NCBI RefSeq assembly: GCF_016632335.1
Contig: NZ_JAEPBG010000010.1
Coordinates: forward strand, 124,001-188,000
Length of the DNA: 64,000 nt
Direction: 5' to 3'
Source of the DNA: Noviherbaspirillum pedocola
GTDB taxonomy: Bacteria > Pseudomonadota > Gammaproteobacteria > Burkholderiales > Burkholderiaceae_D
Both the position numbers and the translations under genes were made by a program. Every line of letters starts with the position of its first letter. Position 1 is the stretch's first letter. The notes under the pieces are model-generated. The model was not told the origin of the DNA and ran no database searches. It worked only from the letters and a program-made list of their open reading frames with translations. Of the stretch, positions 1 to 9,532 are shown piece by piece.

Positions 1-602
1 ACATCATCCATCCCGCCGGCGAGCCGTGGATGCTGGAAATCCGCAAAGGCCAGGTCCTGCGCATCATCGACCTTGAAGGCAACCAGGCGGTCGATACCAT
101 CTTCTACAGCGCCGCCGACCCGTCCGAGCGCTACAGCCTCACGCGCACCATCGCTGCCCAGGGCAGCCTGTATCTCGGCGCGGGCTCGAAGCTGATGTCG
201 TCCAAAGGCAATGCCTTGCTCACCATCGTCGCCGACACCTGCGGCCGGCATGACACCCTCGGTGGCGCCTGCGCTTCCGAGAGCAACACGGTGCGCTATG
301 CGCTGGAAAAGCGCTACATGCACAGCTGCCGCGATAACTACCTGCTGGCGATCGCGCATGACGAGCGCGGCCTGGACAAGCGCGACGTGGTCTCCAATAT
401 CAACTTCTTCATGAACGTGCCGGTGACCGAGGATGGCAGGCTGACCTTCGAGGACGGGATATCGGGCGCGGGCAAGTACGTGGAGATGCGCGCCGAGATG
501 GACATCGTCGCGCTGATCTCGAACTGCCCGCAGTTGAACAATCCCTGCAATGGCTATAACCCGACGGCAGTGCGCTATCTGATCTGGGACCGGAAGGAAT
601 GA
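1..602 (+). CDS. DUF1989 / urea carboxylase-associated protein 2 (probable carboxyguanidine deiminase subunit), 5' partial
   Basis: The reading frame is open from base 3, so the N-terminus lies upstream of the window and about 199 residues are visible. The sequence matches the UAAP2 type of DUF1989 proteins: an AGEPWMLE start region, [10 protein letters not shown], then a [18 protein letters not shown] block followed by a HSCRDN motif. DUF1989 pairs encoded beside urea-carboxylase-like genes have been shown elsewhere to act together as carboxyguanidine deiminase, converting carboxyguanidine to allophanate. The partner subunit would be encoded just upstream, outside the window. The carboxylase and allophanate hydrolase genes follow on the same strand. 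Family assignment is firm; the guanidine role is inferred from context and from the guanidine-I riboswitch near 13.4 kb. Confidence 0.88.
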   Translation, partial: IIHPAGEPWMLEIRKGQVLRIIDLEGNQAVDTIFYSAADPSERYSLTRTIAAQGSLYLGAGSKLMSSKGNALLTIVADTCGRHDTLGGACASESNTVRYALEKRYMHSCRDNYLLAIAHDERGLDKRDVVSNINFFMNVPVTEDGRLTFEDGISGAGKYVEMRAEMDIVALISNCPQLNNPCNGYNPTAVRYLIWDRKE

Positions 603-684
603 CGTAGGTTGGGCTGACGAAGGAAGCCCAACGAGAGTTCGCACGCCATCGACCTTCATGTTGGGCTTGTCAGCCCAACCTACG
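603..684. repeat. REP-like palindrome (TTGGGCTG type), copy 1
   Basis: The ends are inverted: CGTAGGTTGGGCTG at the left and CAGCCCAACCTACG at the right, with internal AAGCCCAAC and GTTGGGCTT. The terminal GTAG is typical of REP sequences mobilised by RAYT transposases. It sits one base after the DUF1989 stop, inside an otherwise co-directional operon. The rest of the gap to 780 shows no other feature. Confidence 0.85.
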
Positions 685-780
685 AAAGACAAGAACACGG
701 GCGCAACAGCCCCCGGCACGGGACGACCCCTGCCGCATCGAATTCTTCGCGGGACGACCCGCAATGCCCGGACCCACACC

Positions 781-3700
781 ATGTCAGCCAAAGTCCTGAT
801 CGCCAATCGCGGCGCCATCGCCTGCCGCATCATCCGCACCCTCAAGCGCATGGGCATACCCTCGGTCGCGGTGTATTCCGAAGCCGATGCCGATGCGCTC
901 TTCGTCACGCAGGCCGAAGAAGCCGTCGCCATCGGCCCGGCCCCGGCCGCGCAAAGCTATCTGCAGGCCGCGCGCCTGATCGAAGCGGCCAGGGCCACCG
1001 GCGCGACCGCCATCCATCCCGGCTACGGCTTCCTGTCCGAGAACGCCGCCTTCGCTGAAGCCTGCGCCGCGGCCGGCATCGCCTTTCTCGGCCCGACGCC
1101 GGAACAGATGCGCGTCTTCGGCCTGAAGCACACGGCCCGCGCGCTGGCCGAGCAAAGCGGCCTGCCGCTCTTGCCTGGCACCGGGTTGTTGTCTTCGTTC
1201 GACGAAGCAGCTAGCGCAGCGCGCCGCATCGGCTATCCGGTCATGCTGAAGAGCAGCGCCGGCGGCGGCGGCATCGGCATGCAGATGTGCCGCGACGAAG
1301 ACGAACTGTCACGCGCTTTCGATTCGGTGCGGCGCATGGCGCAGGCGAACTTTTCCGATGCGGGCGTCTTCCTTGAGCGCTATATCGAAGCGGCGCGCCA
1401 TATCGAAGTGCAGATCTTCGGTGATGGACAGGGCCGCGTGATCGCGCTCGGCGAACGCGATTGCTCGCTGCAGCGGCGCAATCAGAAAGTCATCGAAGAA
1501 ACCCCGGCGCCGAACCTGCCGCAGCCGGTGCGCGAGCGCCTGCTGGCAATGGCGGTGCGGCTTGCCGAGGCGGTGCAGTACCGCAGCGCCGGCACCGTGG
1601 AATTCGTGATGGATGCGAAGACGCATGAATTCTTCTTCCTCGAAGTGAACACGCGGCTGCAGGTCGAGCATGGCGTCACCGAAGCCGTCACCGGCATCGA
1701 CCTGGTCGAATGGATGGTGCGCCTGGGCCTGGGCACGATGCCGCCGTTGCAGGACATCGTCATCGACCCACGCGGCTGCGCGGTGCAGGCGCGGGTGTAT
1801 GCAGAAGACCCGGCCAAGGGCTTTCTGCCGTCCACGGGCCTGCTGACCGAAGTGGTGTTCCCGGCCGATGTGCGCGTGGACAGCTGGATTGCGCGCGGCG
1901 CCGAGGTCACGCCGTATTACGACCCGATGCTGGCCAAGATCATTGCCCATGCCGATACGCGCGAAGCGGCGCTGGGCAAGCTCGGCGCGGCGCTCGCCGC
2001 AACCCGCATCGCCGGCCTCGAATCGAATCTCGCGTACCTGCATGCGCTGACGACCTACCCGCCCTTCCTCGATGCGACCCATACCACGCGCAGCCTCGGC
2101 GACTTCATGCCGCCGGTCGCCACCATCGACGTGATCGACGGCGGCGTGCAGACCTCGGTGCAGGACTGGCCCGGCCGCCTCGGCTACTGGGATGTCGGCA
2201 TGCCGCCCTCGGGTCCGATGGATGCCCTGTCCTTCCGCCTGGCCAATCGCCTGATCGGCAATCCGGAAGGCACGGCCGGCCTCGAGATCACCGTGGCCGG
2301 CCCGACGCTGTCCTTCAACTGCGACACCGAAATCGCCCTGACCGGCGCGCCCATCGAAGTGCTGCTCGATGAGGCGCCGCTGCCGATGTGGCAGCCGGTC
2401 GCGGTGAAGCGCGGCCAAGTGCTGCGCATACGCCGCGTCACCGGCGCCGGTTGCCGCGCCTACCTCGCGCTGGCTGGTGGCCTCGATGTGCCGGATTACC
2501 TCGGCAGCAAGTCCACCTTCAGCCTCGGCCAGCTCGGCGGCCACGGCGGCCGGGTGCTGCGTGGCGGCGATGTGCTGCACCTGGGCGGCATCGAAGCCAT
2601 GGAGCGCATCGCACCTGCAGCCGCGCGCGACCTCGCGCCCAAGTTTGGCAAGCACTGGGACATCGCCGTGCTGTACGGCCCGCATGGCGCGCCGGACTTC
2701 TTCACCGGCGACGACATCGCGATGTTCTTCGGCACCGACTGGCAGGTGCATTACAACTCGAGCCGCACCGGGGTGCGCCTGATCGGGCCTAAGCCGCAAT
2801 GGGCGCGCAGCGACGGCGGCGAAGCCGGCCTGCATCCGTCCAACATCCATGACAACGCCTATGCGATCGGCACCATCGACTTCACCGGCGACATGCCGGT
2901 GATCCTCGGCCCCGATGGCCCGAGCCTGGGCGGCTTCGTCTGCCCGGCCACCATCGTGCAGGCCGAGCTGTGGAAGATGGGCCAGCTCGCGCCCGGCGAC
3001 ACGGTGCGCTTTCATCGCGTCGCGCATGCCGAGGCCGACCGCATGCTGCGCGCGCAGAACGCGGCGATCTCGGGTAAGCCCGAAGCGCAGCCGCTCACCG
3101 CCGATTGCGCATTGTCAGATGACGCCATCATCCATCGCCTGCCGCCCGAGGACGACAAGATCGAAGTCGTCTACCGCCGCAGCGGCGACCACTATGTGCT
3201 GGTGGAATACGGCCCGCTGGTGCTGGACCTGAATCTGCGCTTCCGTGTGCAGGCGCTGATGACGCGGCTGCAGCAGCAGCGCGATGCCGGCGCGCTGCCC
3301 GGCATCATCGACATGACACCCGGCATACGCTCGCTGCAGCTGCACTACGACAGCAGCGTGCTCGGCCTTACCGCATTGATGAAGGCGCTGCTCGCGGTCG
3401 AGGAAGTGCTTGACCATGTGGATGACATCGAAGTGCCGACCCGCACCGTGTGGCTGCCGCTGTCCTGGGACGATGCGGCCACGCGCCTGGCCATCGAGAA
3501 ATACATGCAGTCGGTGCGCGCCGATGCGCCCTGGTGCCCGAGCAATATCGAATTCATCCGGCGCATCAACGGGCTCGATGGCATCGATGACGTCAAGCGC
3601 ATCGTCTTCGATGCCAGCTACCTGGTGCTGGGCCTGGGCGACGTGTATCTCGGCGCGCCGGTGGCCACGCCCGTCGATCCGCGCCATCGCCTGGTCACCA

Positions 3701-4380
3701 CCAAGTACAACCCGGCGCGCACCTGGACACCGGAAAACGCGGTCGGCATCGGCGGCGCCTACATGTGCGTGTACGGCATGGAAGGCCCCGGCGGCTACCA
3801 GTTCGTCGGGCGCACGGTGCAGATGTGGAACCGCTGGCGGCAGACGCGCGACTTCACCGACGGCAAGCCCTGGCTGCTGCGCTTCTTCGACCAGATCCGC
3901 TTCTACCCGATGGAAGCCGAGGCGCTGCTGCAGTTCCGCAAGGACTTCCTCGCCGGGCGCGCGCAACTGAAGATCGAGGAAGGCAGCTTCCGCCTGGCCG
4001 ACTACAACCGCTTCCTTGCCGACAACGCCGCGTCCATCGCCGCATTCAAGGGAACGCAGCAATCCGCCTTCGATGCCGAGCGCGAGCGCTGGCGCGCGGC
4101 CGGCGTGTCGATCGTGGAGGACGGCGGCATCGCCGCGGCAGTCCAGGAAGAAGACGTGCCGGCCGATTGCGACGCGGTGACCTCGCAGGTGGCCGGCAGC
4201 ATCTGGAAGATCGCCGCCGCGGTCGGCGCGAAGGTGAAGGCCGGCGAGGCGCTGGTCATCGTCGAGTCGATGAAGATGGAAATGAACGTGGTCGCGCCGC
4301 GGGATGGCGAGATCGTGAAGATCGCGGTGGCCGAGGGCCAGGGCGTGAATGCCGGGCAGACCTTGATCGTCATTCGCTGA
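781..4380 (+). CDS. biotin-dependent urea/guanidine carboxylase
   Basis: A 1199-residue ATP- and biotin-dependent carboxylase acting on urea or guanidine in the cytoplasm. Residues 1-445 form the biotin carboxylase ([13 protein letters not shown] start, glycine-rich ATP loop GGGGIGMQM near 160, [14 protein letters not shown] near 285). About 450-770 is the AHS2/KipA-like part of the carboxyltransferase, and about 795-1030 the AHS1/KipI-like part. The C-terminal biotinyl domain carries VESMKMEM with K1165 as the biotin site. The frame is open upstream through the REP element to 658, but ATG 781 fits the family N-terminus. Traditionally annotated as urea carboxylase. With a DUF1989 gene upstream and a guanidine-I riboswitch nearby, guanidine is the likelier substrate, which needs alignment of the diagnostic carboxyltransferase residue. 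Confidence 0.93.
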   Translation: MSAKVLIANRGAIACRIIRTLKRMGIPSVAVYSEADADALFVTQAEEAVAIGPAPAAQSYLQAARLIEAARATGATAIHPGYGFLSENAAFAEACAAAGIAFLGPTPEQMRVFGLKHTARALAEQSGLPLLPGTGLLSSFDEAASAARRIGYPVMLKSSAGGGGIGMQMCRDEDELSRAFDSVRRMAQANFSDAGVFLERYIEAARHIEVQIFGDGQGRVIALGERDCSLQRRNQKVIEETPAPNLPQPVRERLLAMAVRLAEAVQYRSAGTVEFVMDAKTHEFFFLEVNTRLQVEHGVTEAVTGIDLVEWMVRLGLGTMPPLQDIVIDPRGCAVQARVYAEDPAKGFLPSTGLLTEVVFPADVRVDSWIARGAEVTPYYDPMLAKIIAHADTREAALGKLGAALAATRIAGLESNLAYLHALTTYPPFLDATHTTRSLGDFMPPVATIDVIDGGVQTSVQDWPGRLGYWDVGMPPSGPMDALSFRLANRLIGNPEGTAGLEITVAGPTLSFNCDTEIALTGAPIEVLLDEAPLPMWQPVAVKRGQVLRIRRVTGAGCRAYLALAGGLDVPDYLGSKSTFSLGQLGGHGGRVLRGGDVLHLGGIEAMERIAPAAARDLAPKFGKHWDIAVLYGPHGAPDFFTGDDIAMFFGTDWQVHYNSSRTGVRLIGPKPQWARSDGGEAGLHPSNIHDNAYAIGTIDFTGDMPVILGPDGPSLGGFVCPATIVQAELWKMGQLAPGDTVRFHRVAHAEADRMLRAQNAAISGKPEAQPLTADCALSDDAIIHRLPPEDDKIEVVYRRSGDHYVLVEYGPLVLDLNLRFRVQALMTRLQQQRDAGALPGIIDMTPGIRSLQLHYDSSVLGLTALMKALLAVEEVLDHVDDIEVPTRTVWLPLSWDDAATRLAIEKYMQSVRADAPWCPSNIEFIRRINGLDGIDDVKRIVFDASYLVLGLGDVYLGAPVATPVDPRHRLVTTKYNPARTWTPENAVGIGGAYMCVYGMEGPGGYQFVGRTVQMWNRWRQTRDFTDGKPWLLRFFDQIRFYPMEAEALLQFRKDFLAGRAQLKIEEGSFRLADYNRFLADNAASIAAFKGTQQSAFDAERERWRAAGVSIVEDGGIAAAVQEEDVPADCDAVTSQVAGSIWKIAAAVGAKVKAGEALVIVESMKMEMNVVAPRDGEIVKIAVAEGQGVNAGQTLIVIR

Positions 4381-4394
4381 ATACAGGAGAAACC

Positions 4395-6197
4395 ATGAAT
4401 CTCGAAATGAATGCGCTGCGCGCGCGCTATCTGGAAGGCAGCCTGACGCCGGTGGCAATGCTGGAGGAACTGGAAGCGGAGCTGGCCGCCGAGGAGGCGG
4501 GGCAGTCGCATCGCCTCTGGATACGCCGGCTCACGCTGGCCGAAATGCGCGCCTATGCGCAGGCACTGGAAGGCAGGGACATCGCCGGCCTGCCGCTGTA
4601 CGGCATACCGTTCGCGATCAAGGACAACATCGACCTGGCCGGCGTGCCCACCACCGCGGCCTGCCCGGCCTATGCCTACACGCCGCAGCGGCATGCGACC
4701 GTGGTGCAGCGCCTGATCGATGCCGGCGCCATCCCCGTGGGCAAGGCCAATCTCGACCAGTTCGCCACCGGCCTGGTCGGCGTACGCTCGCCGCATGGCG
4801 CCTGCCGCAACAGCTTCGATCCGGACTACGTGTCTGGCGGCTCCTCGTCGGGCTCGGCGGTGGCCGTGGCGCTCGGGCTGGCCAGCTTCTCGCTCGGCAC
4901 CGACACCGCGGGTTCGGGCCGGGTGCCGGCGGCGTTCAACAATCTGGTCGGCGTCAAGCCCACGCTGGGCACGCTGTCGTCGACCGGCATGGTGCCGGCC
5001 TGCCGCACGCTGGACACCATCTCGATCTTCGCGCTGACCGCGGACAACGCGGCCCAGGCCCTGGCCGTGGCGCAGGCCGAGGATGAAAGCGATCCGTATT
5101 CGCGCCGCGCCGAGCCGCATGGCCGGGACTTCGGCGCGGCAGCGCATTTCCGTTTCGGCGTGCCGCGCGAAGACCAGCTGCAATTCTTCGGCAGCGCCGA
5201 CGGCCTGTCGCTGTACCGCATGGCGGTGCGCCGGCTGCAGGCGCTCGGCGGCGAGCCGGTCGAATTCGACTTCGCGCCCTTTCTCGACACCGCGCGCCTG
5301 TTGTACGAAGGCCCGTGGGTGGCCGAGCGCTATGAAGCGATACGCGACTTCTTCGAGGCGCAGCCCGAGGCGCTGCATCCGGTCACGCGCGACATCCTCG
5401 GCAACAGCCGCGGCATCTCGGCCGCTGACGCCTTCGGCGCGATGTATCGCCTGAAAGCCCTGCAGCGCGTGGCCGCGCGCGTGTGGCAGGACATCGACTG
5501 CTTCATCACACCGACCGCGGGCCGGCCGTATCGCATCGATGAAGTAGAGGCCGATCCGATCCGGCTGAATTCGAATCTCGGCTACTACACCAACTTCATG
5601 AACCTGCTGGACCTGGCCGCGATCTCGGTGCCGGCCGGCTTTCATGACAGCGGCCTGCCCTTCGGCGTGACCCTGGTCGCGCCGGCCTTTCAGGATGCGC
5701 CGCTGCTCAGGCTCGCGGCGCGCTTGCATGCGGCGCAGGACTTGCCGCTGGGCGCGACCGGCATGGCGATGCCGGCGCCTGGCCCGATGCCGGCCTTCGC
5801 CTCCGGCCAGGTACGCGTGGCGGTGTGCGGCGCGCATTTGTCGGGACTGCCGCTGAATCGGCAATTGACCGAGCGCGGCGCGAGGCTGGTCGCCGAAGTC
5901 GAGAGCGCGCCGGACTACAAGCTGTATGCGCTGCCCGGCGGGCCGCCGCATCGTCCGGGCATGGTCCGGGTCGGGCCGGATGCCGGCGGCGCGGCGATCG
6001 CGATGGAGGTCTGGGAAATGCCGGCCAGCGCCTTCGGCAGCTTCGTCGCCGGCATCCCGGCGCCATTGGGCATAGGCACGGTCACGCTTGCCGACGGCAG
6101 CGCGGTGCAGGGCTTTGTCTGCGAAGCGCAGGCGGTGAAGGGGGCGCGGGACATTACCGGGTTCGGCGGCTGGCGGGCTTATCTGGCGGCGGTGTAG
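4395..6197 (+). CDS. atzF: allophanate hydrolase
   Basis: A 600-residue amidase-signature enzyme hydrolysing allophanate to ammonia and CO2, the last step after the carboxylase/deiminase. The Ser-cisSer-Lys triad is visible: K76 in FAIKDNID, the SGGSSSGSA block at 147-155, and nucleophile S174 in DTAGSGRVPA. Residues from about 460 to the end form the separate allophanate hydrolase C-terminal domain (YKLYALPGGPPHRPGMVRV). The start is ATG 4395, preceded by ACAGGAGA and only 14 bases after the carboxylase stop, so the two genes are one operon. Length matches full two-domain AtzF proteins. Confidence 0.95.
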   Translation: MNLEMNALRARYLEGSLTPVAMLEELEAELAAEEAGQSHRLWIRRLTLAEMRAYAQALEGRDIAGLPLYGIPFAIKDNIDLAGVPTTAACPAYAYTPQRHATVVQRLIDAGAIPVGKANLDQFATGLVGVRSPHGACRNSFDPDYVSGGSSSGSAVAVALGLASFSLGTDTAGSGRVPAAFNNLVGVKPTLGTLSSTGMVPACRTLDTISIFALTADNAAQALAVAQAEDESDPYSRRAEPHGRDFGAAAHFRFGVPREDQLQFFGSADGLSLYRMAVRRLQALGGEPVEFDFAPFLDTARLLYEGPWVAERYEAIRDFFEAQPEALHPVTRDILGNSRGISAADAFGAMYRLKALQRVAARVWQDIDCFITPTAGRPYRIDEVEADPIRLNSNLGYYTNFMNLLDLAAISVPAGFHDSGLPFGVTLVAPAFQDAPLLRLAARLHAAQDLPLGATGMAMPAPGPMPAFASGQVRVAVCGAHLSGLPLNRQLTERGARLVAEVESAPDYKLYALPGGPPHRPGMVRVGPDAGGAAIAMEVWEMPASAFGSFVAGIPAPLGIGTVTLADGSAVQGFVCEAQAVKGARDITGFGGWRAYLAAV

Positions 6198-6295
6198 GCG
6201 GCGAGCATGGTGGCGGGTTTCGTGCGCCGACCTGTCGCCCGCCGGGGAAGGATGGCATACTCGATGCCCTCCTTACCGTTCATGCAGAGGCAGCC

Positions 6296-6532
6296 ATGCA
6301 TATCGTCAATCTTCAGGAAGCAAGGGATACGCTGGCGGAACTGGCCGAAGAGGCGGCCAGGGGCGAGGAGATCGTCATTGCGGTGTCGGGCAAGCTCAGA
6401 GTGAAGCTGGTTCCCGTCGAGATGGAAAGGCAGGCCCGCAAGCCGGGTTCGCTGAAAGGAAAAATCAGGATAGCGCCGGATTTCGATGCCCCGCTCCCGG
6501 ACGATGTGCAATCCGCATTCGAAGGGAGATGA
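6296..6532 (+). CDS. Phd/YefM-family antitoxin
   Basis: A 78-residue protein starting MHIVNLQEARDTLAEL with a GEEIVIAVSGKLRVKLVPV segment, the usual Phd/YefM N-terminal DNA-binding fold, then a short acidic C-terminal arm that would wrap the toxin. The frame is open far upstream inside atzF in another register, but ATG 6296 with AGAGG in front is the only start giving the family N-terminus. Its stop overlaps the toxin start by ATGA at 6529-6532. It should neutralise the PIN toxin and repress the pair. Base composition looks lower in GC than atzF, suggesting transfer. Confidence 0.87.
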   Translation: MHIVNLQEARDTLAELAEEAARGEEIVIAVSGKLRVKLVPVEMERQARKPGSLKGKIRIAPDFDAPLPDDVQSAFEGR

Positions 6533-6909
6533 TGGACCTGCTGCTCGATACCCATGTCTATCTGTGGTGGCTGATTGATGATCCACAGCTTTCACCACGT
6601 GCCCGTTCATGCATTGGTCGGGCAAAGCGGGTATTCGTCAGCAGCGCTTCCATTTGGGAAGCCTCCATCAAGGTCGGCATTGGGAAACTGGAGGCGGATA
6701 TCAATCACATGGTCCGCGAAATCAAGGCAAATGGTTTCATCGCCTTGCCAGTGAACATAGCGCACGCAGCCCGGGTAGTCGAGCTGCCTGATATACACCG
6801 GGACCCATTCGACAGGATCCTGATTGCGCAATCGATGGTCGAGAATGTTCAGCTTCTTTCCACTGATCGCCTTTTGTGCCGTTATACGGATCTGGTGCTC
6901 ACGGTATAA
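6529..6909 (+). CDS. VapC-like PIN-domain toxin
   Basis: A 126-residue PIN-domain endoribonuclease. The conserved acidic positions are seen in LLDTHVYLWW, in SSASIWEASIK, in HRDPFDRILIAQ and in LLSTDRLL. It is translated from ATG 6529 (or the adjacent ATG 6532), overlapping the antitoxin stop, so the two are translationally coupled. PIN proteins of this type cleave RNA when the antitoxin is degraded. GC is lower than in the flanking genes. The 126 bases after the stop contain no convincing gene. Confidence 0.9.
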   Translation: MMDLLLDTHVYLWWLIDDPQLSPRARSCIGRAKRVFVSSASIWEASIKVGIGKLEADINHMVREIKANGFIALPVNIAHAARVVELPDIHRDPFDRILIAQSMVENVQLLSTDRLLCRYTDLVLTV

Positions 6910-7035
6910 AGTCTGCGCAGCACCGGCTTGCCAGCCTCATCTGCGTCAGCGGATAACATGCGGCCCATTTCACTTCTTGGCATTCCTGTTCCAGCGTGAA
7001 GCCATCTTTGGCTACCCCCCGGCTTCGCGCTTGTG

Positions 7036-7203
7036 CTATGCATAGCTCTCCACCCGCCTTGCGAGCACGCTACGCACTGCGGGTGAAAGAAGAACGTCTT
7101 CTGCTTTGATGCTGTCCAGGATCATGTCGACGAGATCGATCTTCTTGCTGAACGGCAGCTCGCTGATGGATTTCTCCGTCTCTTCCCAATTGAACTTGTT
7201 CAT
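7036..7203 (-). CDS. small addiction-module antitoxin-like protein (orphan)
   Basis: A 55-residue protein whose ELPFSKKIDLVDMILDSI followed by LARRVESYA resembles the short unstable antitoxins that accompany RelE/ParE toxins (Unstab_antitox type, LPxxERxELxxxLLxSL pattern). ATG 7203 has an excellent GCAGGAG eight bases upstream. The longer open frame to 7521 has no comparable start. No RelE/ParE-type toxin follows on the minus strand; downstream lies only the 126-base gap before the VapC stop. It may be a decayed module next to an intact one. Function is inferred from weak family resemblance. Confidence 0.6.
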   Translation of the reverse strand: MNKFNWEETEKSISELPFSKKIDLVDMILDSIKAEDVLLSPAVRSVLARRVESYA

Positions 7204-7421
7204 GGAAAAACTCCTGCGGCGAATGGCGGTAGACAGACGGAAACGATAACGCAGCAGCGACTTCTTCTTCGCCCACTTTTCTCTATCCCAAAACCGCACC
7301 GCATACCCGCCTGGCTCAACACCCCGATCCCCGGACGATGGCATGCTGACGCGTCGTCCGGCCGATCCGCGCCATTGCCCATCCGCATTCCACCGCATCC
7401 GTTTCCGCAAGGAGAATCGCC

Positions 7422-8012
7422 ATGCACGGCTCCAAGCTGCTCCTCTGGCTCGTCGCCACGCTGGCGCTGTGCATGGGTACGGTTGCCGACGCGCAGCCCC
7501 GACGCCATGCCGGGGGGGCAAAGACAGCGCGCATCATCCCGCTTGCCGATGAAGACCGCGTGATGATCGAAGACATCGCCTATGCCAATCTCGGTGAAAT
7601 CCTGCTCGGCCGCCTGGCGCTGGACAAGAGCATGAACTTCGCGGTGCGCAGCTTCGCGCGGCGCATGATCGACGACCATTCCCACGCGCAAAGCCAATTG
7701 GAAAAGCTGGCCCACTCGCGCGGCATGAGCCTGCCGGCGGAAACCGACATGGCGCACAGGACCATCGCGATCGGCCTGCGCGGCCTGGCCGGCGGGGCGT
7801 TCGACGAGGAATATCTGAAGCGCGCCGGCATCAACGAGCATGAGCGCTTCATCGACCTGCTGCAGCAGATGGAAGACGATGCGCAGGACAAGGTCTTGCG
7901 CGCCTATGCCGGCAGAACGCTGCGCCTGGTCGGCCTGCATCTGTCGATGGCCAATGAGCTCGATGGCGACGACGGGAATGACGGCAATGACAGCAAGAGC
8001 GGCGGCGAATAG
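7422..8012 (+). CDS. DUF4142 periplasmic protein
   Basis: A 196-residue exported protein. Residues 1-24 are a Sec signal peptide ending in ADAQ. The rest is the helical DUF4142 domain (FAVRSFARRMIDDHSHAQSQ, EHERFIDLLQQM), a ferritin-like four-helix fold found in envelope-stress proteins, with a low-complexity DGDDGNDGND tail. AAGGAGAATCGCC precedes ATG 7422. It stands alone between the orphan antitoxin gene (divergent) and a convergent gene at 8034. Biochemical role is not established for the family. Confidence 0.85.
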   Translation: MHGSKLLLWLVATLALCMGTVADAQPRRHAGGAKTARIIPLADEDRVMIEDIAYANLGEILLGRLALDKSMNFAVRSFARRMIDDHSHAQSQLEKLAHSRGMSLPAETDMAHRTIAIGLRGLAGGAFDEEYLKRAGINEHERFIDLLQQMEDDAQDKVLRAYAGRTLRLVGLHLSMANELDGDDGNDGNDSKSGGE

Positions 8013-8033
8013 CCGGCGCATCGTTGCAACCGA

Positions 8034-8753
8034 TCAAACGGGAGCGCCCATTCCCGCAGGCAGCGGCAGGGTTTTTCCTTCCATCCAGGGCAGCGTCGAA
8101 TGCAGCACGATCCAGCCGTCGCCATCCCTGCGTCCGAAGGAAATCTCGACATCCAGCCAGCCGAGCACGCGGTCGCGCTGCGTCGGAAGCAGAGCATCGA
8201 CCAGTTGCGCGAGGCTGGTGCCGGGGGCCAGGTCCGGCGGCCAGGCGGCGCGGCGCGGGAGCATGCGCATGACATAGCCGCCGACGGCCAGCACGCAGCC
8301 GGAGTCATCGACGCATTCCACCGACTCGCCAACCGAATCCGGCAGCCGTTGCCAATGCTCGAGGTAATCGGCATGCACGCCGGTCTCAAGGATGCGCTCG
8401 TGCTGGAATACCATGCGACCCGCATCCTCCGTCGCGGCCGGCGGCTGCGCATCCCAGCGGCGACGCCAGCGGCAGATTTCCGGCTTGGCTGCCAGATCGA
8501 TTTCGGTGACGCCGGCAAAGCCGGCCTGGCGCGCGAGAAAGCGCAGTTGCGCGTCGCTGCAATCGGCCAGCGCATGCACGCCGGCAAACGATGGTCGTCC
8601 CGCCGGGATGCGTATATCGGCATGCCAGCGTGAAGCCTGCAGCCACAGCACCGTGGACGTGTCATCGATGCCATCCGGCGTGCTCAGCAGCGTGCGCTTC
8701 CATACGCCGCGGTATCGCGCCGGCACCGCGGCCGCAAGCGTCATTCGTGCCAC
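8034..8753 (-). CDS. conserved hypothetical protein, last gene of a five-gene operon
   Basis: A 239-residue soluble protein without signal peptide or membrane segment. Visible motifs include RYRGVWKRTLLSTPDG, ASRWHADIRIPAGRP and a C-terminal LPWMEGKTLPLP, with several Trp and Arg residues that suggest a beta-rich ligand-binding fold. I do not recognise a functional family. Its start overlaps the end of the metallo-hydrolase gene by 13 bases, so it belongs to the desaturase-EamA-isochorismatase-lactonase unit and probably shares its substrate. Confidence 0.75.
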   Translation of the reverse strand: MARMTLAAAVPARYRGVWKRTLLSTPDGIDDTSTVLWLQASRWHADIRIPAGRPSFAGVHALADCSDAQLRFLARQAGFAGVTEIDLAAKPEICRWRRRWDAQPPAATEDAGRMVFQHERILETGVHADYLEHWQRLPDSVGESVECVDDSGCVLAVGGYVMRMLPRRAAWPPDLAPGTSLAQLVDALLPTQRDRVLGWLDVEISFGRRDGDGWIVLHSTLPWMEGKTLPLPAGMGAPV

Positions 8754-9532
8754 TCCGGAAAGCGGCGCAAGCTGCGCCAGAACGCCATGTCATGGTTGGG
8801 CCAGATCTCGGCACGCGTCTCGCGCGCGAGCGCCTTGAGCTTGCGGATGCTGTCCTCGGCCTGCTCATGGCGGCCGCGCCAGCAGCCGCCGGGCGCGACC
8901 TCGTCCTCGATGTTTTCGATCAGGTCCGCGGCATCGCCGGCGAGCAGCACCGGCGGGCCCTTCGGCATTTCAATGAACAATGACATGTGGCCTGCGGTAT
9001 GTCCCGGCGTGGCGATCGCGCGCACGCCGGGCGCGACATCGTATTCACCATCGGTCACATGGAAAGGGCCGCAGGCCGCTTCATCGGCAAACACCGCGCC
9101 ATCTTCGCCGCTTTCGGCGGCGGCAAGCTCATCGCGCTGCACATGCACCTCGGCGCCGCAGCCGCATGCGCGCAGCTCGCACAGCCCGCCGGCATGGTCG
9201 AAATGCAGATGGCCGATGAAGATCACATCCACATCCGACACCGCGAGGCCCAGGCGCGCGAGATGGCGTGGAATGCGGTCTTCCTCGCGCATGTCGGGCG
9301 CGCCAAAACCCGAGCCGCCGTTTTCGTAATGACGCGCGCGCAGCTGCGGATCGTGGATCTTGCGGTAATCGCAGCCGACGTCGTACAGGATGCGGCCGTT
9401 CGGCGTTTCGATCAGGTAGGCCAGGATCGGCGCTTCGATGATCTGGCCCATGCCGCGGCCATGGGTCGAGATCGATTTGTCGTAGCGGTGGGTCGCCGTC
9501 AGCAACGGCCACAGTCTCGTTGCGCCGCTCAT
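8741..9532 (-). CDS. metallo-beta-lactamase fold hydrolase, N-acyl homoserine lactonase-like
   Basis: A 263-residue MBL-fold enzyme with the zinc motif HLHFDH at residues 108-113, a later TPGHTAGH histidine and AGDAAD aspartate, and an N-terminal YLIETPNGRILYDVGCD as in AttM/AiiA-type lactonases. The start ATG 9532 overlaps the isochorismatase gene end (9529) by four bases. Members hydrolyse lactones or other esters and many are quorum-quenching enzymes; here the operon context suggests a catabolic intermediate instead, which is inference. Confidence 0.88.
   Translation of the reverse strand: MSGATRLWPLLTATHRYDKSISTHGRGMGQIIEAPILAYLIETPNGRILYDVGCDYRKIHDPQLRARHYENGGSGFGAPDMREEDRIPRHLARLGLAVSDVDVIFIGHLHFDHAGGLCELRACGCGAEVHVQRDELAAAESGEDGAVFADEAACGPFHVTDGEYDVAPGVRAIATPGHTAGHMSLFIEMPKGPPVLLAGDAADLIENIEDEVAPGGCWRGRHEQAEDSIRKLKALARETRAEIWPNHDMAFWRSLRRFPEWHE

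Noticed and set aside
1309-3027. A 572-residue minus-strand open frame inside the carboxylase gene
   Set aside because: Shadow of the carboxylase; no recognisable protein motif, and the plus-strand frame is a full family member.
6910-7035. Possible remnant of a RelE/ParE toxin downstream of the orphan antitoxin
   Set aside because: The minus-strand translation of this stretch shows none of the toxin motifs, so no pseudogene is claimed.
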